Below, piece by piece: positions 1-5,283 of a stretch of DNA of 9,010 bases. A program made the position numbers and the translations under genes. Every line of letters starts with the position of its first letter. The first letter of the stretch is position 1. The notes under the pieces were generated by a model that was not told the DNA's origin, did not search any database, and was given only the letters and a program-made list of their open reading frames with translations. Source of the DNA: JBBDIO01 sp040880365 (lineage in GTDB: Bacteria > Chloroflexota > Anaerolineae > Caldilineales > Caldilineaceae); the NCBI GenBank assembly GCA_040880365.1, contig JBBDIO010000012.1, positions 1 to 9,010 of the forward strand, read 5' to 3'.

Positions 1-532
1 CCTGGGTCAACGCGCGATTGTAGGCGCGGATGGCAGGACTCGCCAGCGAGCCGGTGGCGGCCATGCGCGCCGGGGGAATCTTGCCATTGGGCAGGCGTGG
101 CGTATCTTCTTCCAGCATACCCGGCGGCTGCACCGCGCCGGTTTGGATATAGACCTTCAGCCCCCCGGCTTTGGCGGCGCGGATGAACTGTCCAATGACC
201 GGCCCGGCGCGTTCGGTCAGATCGTCGCCGGCGCGGGGTTGATAGGGCGAACCGGCAAAGTGTGCGGATTGTGCAAAGTGTCCTGGTGCGCTGCGCAGCC
301 ACAGCGCCTGTTTGCCCCACAGCGGGCGGTCGAACAGGCGCACACTGGCCCCCGCATCGTCGGGCGGCTGGAACGAACCCTGTCCATCGGGCGCGGGTTC
401 GGTGACGGATGTGTTACACGCGACCGCGGTTGCGCCCGCGCGGTCAACCAGATTGGCGACAACTGCGTCGACGCCTTCGGTTTGAAAAAAGGGGCTGAGC
501 GTGGTGATACCTAGAAAACGTTTTTGGGGCAT
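1..532 (-). CDS. Protein of unknown function, possibly a TIM-barrel glycosidase-like enzyme (3' end missing)
   Basis: An uninterrupted frame begins with ATG at 532 and leaves the window at base 1, giving 177 residues and no stop. It starts 15 bases after the stop of the beta-propeller gene, so the two are probably co-transcribed. The N-terminus (MPQKRFLGITTLSPFF) has no signal peptide. Residues 22-44 read like a first beta-alpha unit ending in CNTSVTEPAP. A Trp/Arg-rich stretch follows at 65-80 (RLFDRPLWGKQALWLR), then a second strand-like stretch at 125-131 (LKVYIQT) leading into GAVQPPG. This spacing suggests a TIM barrel acting on carbohydrate, but I cannot name a family and no catalytic residue can be assigned in this part. 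The frame is credible because it is open for its whole length and its codon use matches its neighbours. The Shine-Dalgarno site is weak. Confidence 0.7.
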   Translation of the reverse strand, partial: MPQKRFLGITTLSPFFQTEGVDAVVANLVDRAGATAVACNTSVTEPAPDGQGSFQPPDDAGASVRLFDRPLWGKQALWLRSAPGHFAQSAHFAGSPYQPRAGDDLTERAGPVIGQFIRAAKAGGLKVYIQTGAVQPPGMLEEDTPRLPNGKIPPARMAATGSLASPAIRAYNRALTQ

Positions 533-547
533 GAGTGCAATTCCAGA

Positions 548-1195
548 CTATGGACACGCAAGGCGACATACCTTGCTGGTGTTGGCGTCGCAATAGTAAA
601 AATGGCCTTCCCAAATCGTCATCCCGTGGGGTTCCGGTTCGGGTTCGGGGATGTCGATGTGCTGGAGCAGGCTGCCGTTGGTAGGATCCACCTGAAAAAT
701 GCCGCGGCGTGTGGTTTCCACGCACCAGAGTTGATCGCCATGCCAGCCCAGGCCGTGGGGGCGATTGCCGGGCGCAGGACATTCGTGGATGACCTTGAAC
801 CCGTCGGCCACATCGATCTGGTAAATGGTCGCGCTGGGCGGCGTTGCCAGCCACAGAATGCCGTTGCGCCATTCCAGCCCGTGCCCGCCGGTCTTTTGCG
901 CGCCGGGCGTGGCATAGCGGGCCAGCGTCTGGCCCGAATCGGGATCGATGCGCAGGATCTCACAGCTGTAAGTCGAGGCGACCCAGAGTGCGCGGCCATC
1001 GTGGGTGATGCCGCTGCCCCGATCCGAATCGGTTTTCAGGGTGCGCAATACCTTGCCTGCATAGTCGACCAGCGCAATTTCGTTGGTCTCCTGATCCAGA
1101 ATCCAGATACCGTCGGCGGTGGCCTGCATCCCATTGGGATGGGGGCCGGGCGTCAGGAAGATTTCTTCGATTGGGAGTCGGTGTTCAACAGTCAT
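548..1195 (-). CDS. Beta-propeller protein, Vgb / SMP-30-like
   Basis: The 215-residue protein consists almost entirely of about five repeats of roughly 40 residues. Each opens with a Gly-rich turn (PNGM near 20, GSGIT near 60, GHGLEW near 104, PHGLGW near 146, PHGMTI near 189). Each then has an aromatic strand such as DGIWILDQ, ALWVAS, ILWLAT or QLWCVE, and most close with an I-x-(Q/R)-(I/V)-D-type strand. This is the pattern of NHL/YVTN-type propellers, closest in feel to the virginiamycin B lyase-like and SMP-30/gluconolactonase groups. A His recurs at the start of several repeats (H19, H105, H147, H190). No signal peptide is seen. A sugar lactonase role would suit the neighbours, but the SMP-30 metal ligands cannot be identified, so it remains a guess. 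AAGAGGAA lies about 11 bases before the ATG. The next gene follows after 15 bases. Confidence 0.8.
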   Translation of the reverse strand: MTVEHRLPIEEIFLTPGPHPNGMQATADGIWILDQETNEIALVDYAGKVLRTLKTDSDRGSGITHDGRALWVASTYSCEILRIDPDSGQTLARYATPGAQKTGGHGLEWRNGILWLATPPSATIYQIDVADGFKVIHECPAPGNRPHGLGWHGDQLWCVETTRRGIFQVDPTNGSLLQHIDIPEPEPEPHGMTIWEGHFYYCDANTSKVCRLACP

Positions 1196-1358
1196 AGTCA
1201 GTTTGGTTCCTCTTGGGGTTGGGTAGGCGGCGATTGGGTGGCCTCATGGGCGACGCGTTCCGGCTGGGAACCGAACAGCGTACGCCGCGCGTGCGGGCCT
1301 TTTGAGACCCCAATGCCGATGACAGTTGAAAGGGAAGCAAACGCAAGCAACCGGATTC

Positions 1359-1400
1359 GCCGCCGCGCCACCAACGATGAGAAAGTGGCGCGGTGGCGGC
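1359..1400 (-). terminator. GC-rich hairpin downstream of the aldehyde dehydrogenase gene
   Basis: GCCGCCGCGCCAC (1359-1371) pairs with GTGGCGC (1385-1391) and GGCGGC (1395-1400). This gives 13 base pairs with a 3-base bulge (1392-1394) and a 13-base loop. It lies about 64 bases past the dehydrogenase stop, in the transcribed direction. No T-run follows on the minus strand, so it is either a Rho-dependent or 3'-end-stabilising structure or simply a structured spacer. The rest of the 268-base gap (1196-1463) shows no convincing gene or promoter. Confidence 0.35.
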
Positions 1401-1444
1401 CCCGGAAATCACAACAATTATTCTTGTCCTACACCATCCGTGCC

Positions 1445-1470
1445 TGCATTAGCCGAGCTTGCATTAGCCG
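1445..1470. repeat. 11-base direct repeat (15-base period) covering the dehydrogenase stop codon
   Basis: TGCATTAGCCG occurs at 1445-1455 and 1460-1470. The dehydrogenase TAA (1464-1466) is in one copy. The second copy puts another TAA at 1449-1451, exactly five codons on and in the same frame. This looks like a small tandem duplication of the end of the gene. Confidence 0.8.
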
Positions 1471-2906
1471 TGCCCGACATAGATGGTCTTGGTGCGGGTA
1501 TAGAATTCAATCGCGGCCTGGCCCTGCTCTTTGAAGGTGTTGGCGCTGGAGTGTTTGAAGCCGCCAAAGGGAGCCTGGAGCGCAAGGCCGGTGGTCGGCT
1601 CGTTGATCTTCACGACGCCGGCGTCGATGCGGTTGGCAAACTGGAAGGCGCGTTCCAGGTCATTGGTGACCACGCCTGCCGAAAGCCCAAAGCCAATCGC
1701 GTTGGCCTTTTCCAGGGCGTCGTCGAAATTGGTGGCGCGGATGATGCCAATGACCGGCCCGAAGATTTCTTCCTGGGCAATCCGCATGTTCGGCTCCACG
1801 TGGTCAAACACTGTGGGCTGGACATAATAGCCGTTGTCGCCTGCCATATCCCCGCCAGCCAGCAACTTGGCCCCTTCGTCCTGTCCAATCTTGATATATT
1901 CCAGGTCGGTATCCAGCTGGTCCTGGCTGACTGCGGGACCCATCTGGGTGCCCGATTCCAGCCCATCGCCCACCACCAGATTGCGGGCCGCGGCCGAAAG
2001 CGCAGCCGAAAATTCGTCGGCAATGCTTTCTTCGACGATGACGCGGCTGGTTGCGGTGCAGGCTTGCCCGGTCAGGCCGAAGCCGCCCGCGGCGGAAAGC
2101 TGCACCGCTTTGGCAATATCCGCATCGCGCAACACGACCATAGGGTTCTTGCCGCCCATTTCCAGCTGCACGCGGGTCATGTTCTTGATGGCTTTTTCAT
2201 AGATGCCCGCGCCCACACCATAGGAGCCGGTAAAGCTGATGCCGTGCACATGGGGGCTGGATACCAGCTCGTCACCCACCGTGCGCCCGGAGCCGGTCAC
2301 ATAGTTCAATACACCTTCGGGCAGACCGGCTTCCATGAGACATTCCACCAGCATCAACGCAGTCTGGGGTGCAAACGAGGCGGGCTTGAAGACGACTGTG
2401 TTGCCATAGACCAGTGCCGGCGCCATTTTCCAGGCGGGAATGGCAATCGGGAAATTCCAGGGGGTGATCAGCGCGATCACGCCCAGCGGTTCGCGGCGTG
2501 TGTAGAGCAATTCGCCGCCGGTGTTGCTGGGCAGCACGTCGCCGCCCATGCGCCAGCCTTCGCCTGCATAGTAACGGAAGATATCACGCGCGCGCGTCAC
2601 CTCGCCGGTGGCTTCGGCGCGGGTCTTGCCTTCTTCCTGGGTCAACACCTTGGCAATATCGTCGCCGCGAGCTTCGAGCAGGCGCGCGGCCTTTTCGAGA
2701 ATCGCGCCGCGGTTGGGTGCGGGCATGTTGGCCCAGCCGGGCAACGCTTCGCGCGCGGCTTCGATGGCGTGGCGGGTGTCCTCTTTGGTCGACGAGGGAA
2801 ATTCGCCCAATACTTCGCCCGACTTGGCCGGGTTGGTAGTTTTGAAGGTCGCGCCATCGCCGGCTTCGACCCATTTGCCGCCGATTAGATTCTTAAAAGT
2901 TTGCAT
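1464..2906 (-). CDS. NAD(P)-dependent aldehyde dehydrogenase, probable alpha-ketoglutaric semialdehyde dehydrogenase
   Basis: This 480-residue protein has normal ALDH length and the full motif set: PWNFP (149-153), FKPAS with cofactor-binding Lys174, FTGS (225-228), general-base Glu249 in LEMGGKNP, nucleophile Cys283 in GQACTATSR, EIFGP (380-384) and PFGGFKHSS (446-454). The N-terminal NLIGGKWVEAG and the GQACTATSR context resemble the KGSADH/YcbD branch, which oxidises 2,5-dioxopentanoate to alpha-ketoglutarate. The FAH-fold enzyme just upstream would make that substrate. The frame is open upstream to 2975, but the ATG at 2906 is preferred: AAAGGAA precedes it, and the extra 23 residues do not look like ALDH. 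A separate promoter is possible in the 179-base gap before it. Substrate is inferred from family and context; glycolaldehyde or succinic semialdehyde are alternatives. Confidence 0.93.
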   Translation of the reverse strand: MQTFKNLIGGKWVEAGDGATFKTTNPAKSGEVLGEFPSSTKEDTRHAIEAAREALPGWANMPAPNRGAILEKAARLLEARGDDIAKVLTQEEGKTRAEATGEVTRARDIFRYYAGEGWRMGGDVLPSNTGGELLYTRREPLGVIALITPWNFPIAIPAWKMAPALVYGNTVVFKPASFAPQTALMLVECLMEAGLPEGVLNYVTGSGRTVGDELVSSPHVHGISFTGSYGVGAGIYEKAIKNMTRVQLEMGGKNPMVVLRDADIAKAVQLSAAGGFGLTGQACTATSRVIVEESIADEFSAALSAAARNLVVGDGLESGTQMGPAVSQDQLDTDLEYIKIGQDEGAKLLAGGDMAGDNGYYVQPTVFDHVEPNMRIAQEEIFGPVIGIIRATNFDDALEKANAIGFGLSAGVVTNDLERAFQFANRIDAGVVKINEPTTGLALQAPFGGFKHSSANTFKEQGQAAIEFYTRTKTIYVGHG

Positions 2907-2910
2907 AGGT

Positions 2911-2917
2911 TTCCTTT
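2911..2917 (-). promoter_or_regulatory. Ribosome binding site fixing the dehydrogenase start
   Basis: On the minus strand AAAGGAA lies 4 bases before the ATG at 2906, with purine-rich sequence before it. It supports the shorter start over any codon further upstream. Confidence 0.6.
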
Positions 2918-3003
2918 CATATGCCAAAACTTGAATACCAAAGCTCGTATGCCGGGACCCATCACACCGAAACACCTGGCGTCGTTGGACCGGCTGAAAA
3001 AAG

Positions 3004-3025
3004 TCCGTGCATTATCCGTGCATTC
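3004..3025. repeat. Tandem 11-base repeat in front of the dehydrogenase gene
   Basis: TCCGTGCATTA (3004-3014) is followed directly by TCCGTGCATTC (3015-3025), with one mismatch at the last base. The copies overlap the candidate -10 element on the minus strand. Confidence 0.75.
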
Positions 3026-3038
3026 GAATTGTGGTCAG
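3011..3038 (-). promoter_or_regulatory. Candidate promoter for the aldehyde dehydrogenase gene
   Basis: Reading the minus strand, CTGACC (3033-3038, four matches to TTGACA) is followed after 16 bases by GATAAT (3011-3016, five matches to TATAAT). It would give a leader of about 100 bases before the ATG at 2906. It sits in the 179-base gap after the FAH-fold gene, which is otherwise non-coding. The prediction rests on consensus matching only. Confidence 0.35.
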
Positions 3039-3085
3039 TGTACTTCTGATTCGTATGATTGTGATCAATAGTGTTGGAATATCGG

Positions 3086-3898
3086 TTATGCCACGCGGTT
3101 TTCCAGCGTGTGCTGGGCAATGTGAATCCGAATCACATCGCCGCGCTGGAGGGTGAAATCATCGGGCGGAACAATGCCGGTGCCCGTCATGAGCAACGCG
3201 CCGTGGGGAAAGCTCAATTCCCGATAGAGATAGGCGACCAGGTCCGCAAAAGTGCGTTTCATCTGATCGGTGCCCGTATCGCCTTCAAAAACAATCGCGC
3301 CGTCGCGCTCGATTTCCATGCGCACGCTCAGCGCGTCCAGGTCGGCATCGGCGGCAATCACAATGCCGGGACCCACCGCACAGGAGCCGGTGTAGGTCTT
3401 GGCTTGCGGTAAATAGAGGGGGTTTTCGCCTTCGATATCGCGCGAGGACATGTCATTGCCGATGGTATAGCCCAGGATTTCGCCGTAGGCATTGATGACC
3501 AGGGTCGCTTCCGGTTCGGGCACGTTCCAGCGCGTGTCTTTGCGGATGCGCACATCTTCGCCGTGACCCACCGTGCGCCAGCCGGCAGATTTGAAAAAGA
3601 TCTCCGGGCGTTCGGCGTCATAGACTTTTTGATAGACATCGGCGGTGGCCGATTCGGCTTTGCGCGCCTCGCGGCTGCGCAAATAGGTCACGCCGCAGCC
3701 CCACACCTCAAGTGAGGGTTCGACCGGAGCGAGTAAACCGGCATCGACAGTGCCTTCGCCCGGCAGACTTTCGAGGAGGGCGAGCGCGGCGCGGCGCGGC
3801 AATGCGAGCAGGGCCGCCAGCGAAAAACCGGCAGGCAGATATTGGCCGTCTTTGGCCCAACGCGCGCCTTGCGCGTCGACGTGTCTGGTTAGAAACAT
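3086..3898 (-). CDS. FAH-family 2-keto-3-deoxy-sugar-acid dehydratase-like enzyme
   Basis: The 270-residue protein has the fumarylacetoacetate hydrolase C-terminal fold. VWGCGVTYLRSREAR (65-79) opens the catalytic domain. The metal ligands are Glu128 and Glu130 in VPEPE and Asp149 in GNDMSSRD; Lys167 lies in QAKTYTGSCAVGP, and TGTGIVPP (238-245) is near the end. The SREAR segment and the E-x-E...D...K pattern resemble 2-keto-3-deoxy-D-arabinonate dehydratase of Sulfolobus, which makes 2,5-dioxopentanoate. The neighbouring semialdehyde dehydrogenase would use that product, and an enolase-superfamily dehydratase lies upstream. Other FAH proteins hydrolyse acylpyruvates or 2,4-diketo-3-deoxy sugar acids, so a hydrolase on a deoxysugar route is the main alternative. 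GGAGG lies 5 bases before the ATG. It starts 57 bases after the RraA-like gene and is probably co-transcribed with it. Confidence 0.87.
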   Translation of the reverse strand: MFLTRHVDAQGARWAKDGQYLPAGFSLAALLALPRRAALALLESLPGEGTVDAGLLAPVEPSLEVWGCGVTYLRSREARKAESATADVYQKVYDAERPEIFFKSAGWRTVGHGEDVRIRKDTRWNVPEPEATLVINAYGEILGYTIGNDMSSRDIEGENPLYLPQAKTYTGSCAVGPGIVIAADADLDALSVRMEIERDGAIVFEGDTGTDQMKRTFADLVAYLYRELSFPHGALLMTGTGIVPPDDFTLQRGDVIRIHIAQHTLENRVA

Positions 3899-3955
3899 GG
3901 AATCCTCCGGTTGGCTAGGTGGTTGGACGCAGGTCGAACGGGATTTGCGCTACGC

Positions 3956-4717
3956 TTAAACGCCGCGTTCCTTGCGCCACGCTTCAAATTCGGCTTTGGT
4001 TTCGTCGTTGGGCGGATAGACGCCCAGAATGCTGGCGCCCCCGGCAACCTTTTGCTGGATAAATTCTTCCATCCGCTCTTGATCGTAGGACGCATGTGCC
4101 ACTTCTTCGGCGACTGCGCTGGGAATTGCAGCCACTCCTTCGCCGTCACCCACGATGATGTCACCGGGCACGATGAGTACACCGGCGCAGCCAATCGGCA
4201 CATTGATATCCACCGGATGGTGGATCAGGAATGAGGTGGTCGCATGGGGCGCGCGGATATAGGCGGGAAAGCCCATCTCTTTGAAGCCAGGCGTATCGCG
4301 CAGCGCGCCGTCAGTGACGATACCCGCGGCGCCGCGCGCCTGGAGACGGGTCGCCAGAATATTGCCCAGGGTGGCGGCGCGCACGTCGCCGCGCGCGTCT
4401 ATGACGACGACATCGTCCTTGTTCACCGCTTCCACGGCTACCCGCTGAATGTTGGTGCGGTTGTCGTAGAGCGTATCGACCATGTCTTCGCGGGCTGGCA
4501 CATAGCGCAAGGTGAAGGCATAGCCCACCAGGCGCAGGTCGGGGCGCAGCGGCGCAACGCCGGTGAGAAATGTGTTGCGAAAGCCGCGCTTCATCAGTTG
4601 GCTGGTGATGGTGGCGGTAGAAACGCTGCGAAGCTTTTCGAACGCTTCGGTGGAAATCTCGTGGGGGCGCAGTTCGCCGGCGTCGGTGTTAACACGCTCC
4701 GCGGATGGATTCGCCAT
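3956..4717 (-). CDS. RraA-like protein, HMG/CHA-aldolase family
   Basis: The 253-residue protein carries the RraA/DlpA-type core: an N-terminal helix with STATITSQL (33-41), VVVIDARGD (103-111), LGNILATR (117-124), GIVTDGALRD with the Arg140-Asp141 pair (132-141), and the closing VPGDIIVGDGEGVAAIP (183-199). In this family the Gly-rich turn and the Arg-Asp pair bind metal and pyruvate enolate in class II pyruvate aldolases; in E. coli RraA the same fold inhibits RNase E instead. The sugar-acid setting favours an aldolase or related lyase, possibly splitting a 2-keto-3-deoxy acid into pyruvate and an aldehyde, but the substrate is unproven. A longer frame starts at a TTG at 4762. The ATG at 4717 is chosen because AAGGAAG lies 8 bases before it. 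Confidence 0.87.
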   Translation of the reverse strand: MANPSAERVNTDAGELRPHEISTEAFEKLRSVSTATITSQLMKRGFRNTFLTGVAPLRPDLRLVGYAFTLRYVPAREDMVDTLYDNRTNIQRVAVEAVNKDDVVVIDARGDVRAATLGNILATRLQARGAAGIVTDGALRDTPGFKEMGFPAYIRAPHATTSFLIHHPVDINVPIGCAGVLIVPGDIIVGDGEGVAAIPSAVAEEVAHASYDQERMEEFIQQKVAGGASILGVYPPNDETKAEFEAWRKERGV

Positions 4718-4725
4718 GGGGTAAT

Positions 4726-4732
4726 CTTCCTT
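4726..4732 (-). promoter_or_regulatory. Ribosome binding site fixing the RraA-like start
   Basis: AAGGAAG on the minus strand, 8 bases before the ATG at 4717. It lies inside the longer TTG-initiated frame and argues against that start. Confidence 0.7.
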
Positions 4733-4846
4733 GTCCTGAATGAGCAGTTTGAATTTGGGCAATTTGAATTGGGTTGGTCATACCCTGGCCGGTTGCACGC
4801 TGGATAGCTATTGGGGGCAAGACAGGCGCACCCCACCAGTTTTCAC

Positions 4847-4905
4847 AAGTAGTTGCACTCTTTTCAGCCATATTGTAGCACAGCAGTCGAGAAGCGAAGT
4901 AGTTG
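4847..4905. repeat. Pair of 9-base direct repeats around the candidate RraA promoter
   Basis: AAGTAGTTG occurs at 4847-4855 and 4897-4905, exactly 50 bases apart. On the minus strand one copy (CAACTACTT) falls near the -35 position and the other just downstream of the expected start point, which is how paired operator sites are often placed. A chance match is possible. Confidence 0.35.
4872..4880 (-). promoter_or_regulatory. Candidate extended -10 promoter for the RraA-like / FAH genes
   Basis: On the minus strand TGCTACAAT fits the extended -10 pattern TGnTATAAT with one mismatch. No good -35 is seen at 16-18 bases, as is common for extended -10 promoters. It would give a leader of about 150 bases before the ATG at 4717. 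Confidence 0.4.
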
Positions 4906-5013
4906 GCTGCATCGCGTGCACACCGCGAGTTGCAGGCGCGGCATCAACGGCGCACGCGCGCATAGACTCACCAGGTTGCAAGCCGTAATTTCTGGCGCCA
5001 GGTCACTCGCGTG

Positions 5014-5199
5014 TTAGTTTCCCAGAAGATTGCCAAAGAACCCCATCATGTATAGAAACCCGTTGATGAGCAGCAGCCCCATCACGACTATGATGATCCA
5101 GGCAATGGGTGGGCTTTGGTCGTTGCGTTCCTCTTGACGCTTACCTTTGTCATCTTTTGGCGGGGGTGGGAAATCGTCGAGGTCGTGTGGATTATTCAA
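5014..5199 (-). CDS. Small single-span membrane protein with TTG start
   Basis: The 61-residue protein has a charged, Pro-rich head (residues 1-31, including FPPPPKDDKGK) and one hydrophobic helix at about 32-56 (AWIIIVVMGLLLINGFLYMM), ending GFFGNLLGN. Lys and Arg in the head suggest N-in orientation. The start is TTG at 5199; AAGGGAG lies 6 bases before it, which makes this a believable gene despite its size. I do not recognise a family. It sits 84 bases after the enolase-superfamily gene, behind a large palindrome, and 296 bases before the RraA-like gene. It may be an unrelated small membrane protein or an accessory to transport in this cluster; the sequence does not decide. Confidence 0.7.
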   Translation of the reverse strand: MNNPHDLDDFPPPPKDDKGKRQEERNDQSPPIAWIIIVVMGLLLINGFLYMMGFFGNLLGN

Positions 5200-5205
5200 A
5201 AAGTA

Positions 5206-5212
5206 CTCCCTT
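5206..5212 (-). promoter_or_regulatory. Ribosome binding site supporting the TTG start of the small membrane protein
   Basis: AAGGGAG on the minus strand with a 6-base gap to the TTG at 5199. It is the main evidence for that start; no in-frame ATG offers an alternative at the N-terminus. Confidence 0.65.
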
Positions 5213-5216
5213 TAGC

Positions 5217-5260
5217 GTGTAATGCGTCCGAATTCGATTGCGAATCCGGTCGCATTACAC
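5217..5260. repeat. 44-base near-perfect palindrome after the enolase-superfamily gene
   Basis: GTGTAATGCG (5217-5226) pairs with CGCATTACAC (5251-5260). Inside it CCG/CGG and ATTCG/CGAAT also pair. In all there are 18 base pairs with two single mismatches and a 4-base loop (ATTG, 5237-5240). It fills most of the 84-base gap between the enolase-superfamily stop and the small gene. No T-run follows on either strand, so it is not a standard intrinsic terminator. Options are an mRNA 3'-end stabiliser, a bidirectional attenuating hairpin, or one copy of a dispersed palindromic repeat. Confidence 0.85.
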
Positions 5261-5283
5261 AGGCAAAGGCTGCCCTACGGCTG

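Larger units (their letters stand above)
4718..5013. other. 296-base spacer between the small membrane protein and RraA-like genes
   Basis: No supported gene lies here. The spacer holds a candidate extended -10 promoter (4872-4880), 9-base direct repeats around it (4847-4855 and 4897-4905), TTTGAATT at 4748-4755 and 4763-4770, and the short palindrome CTGGCGCCAG (4992-5001) just after the stop of the small gene. Confidence 0.6.

Noticed and set aside
444..872. A 142-codon minus-strand frame
   Set aside because: Out of frame with the beta-propeller protein and the partial left-edge gene, both of which explain the region better.
1185..1412. A 75-codon minus-strand frame between the dehydrogenase and beta-propeller genes
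   Set aside because: It overlaps the beta-propeller start, is Arg/Pro/Ser-rich without structure, and runs through the GC-rich hairpin.
524..1534. A 336-codon open frame on the plus strand
   Set aside because: It overlaps the beta-propeller gene antisense; its C-terminal part is low-complexity Arg/Ser sequence translated from a spacer.
1326..2888. A 520-codon open frame on the plus strand opposite the aldehyde dehydrogenase
   Set aside because: It is a shadow of the dehydrogenase frame: Gly/Ala/His-rich translation with no domain, while the minus-strand gene has every ALDH motif.
4718..4762. N-terminal extension of the RraA-like protein from a TTG at 4762
   Set aside because: A strong ribosome binding site lies inside the extension in front of the ATG at 4717, and the extra residues do not look like the family.
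4992..5001. CTGGCGCCAG palindrome after the small membrane protein gene as a terminator
   Set aside because: Only 10 bases with no loop and no T-run; such palindromes are expected by chance in GC-rich DNA.
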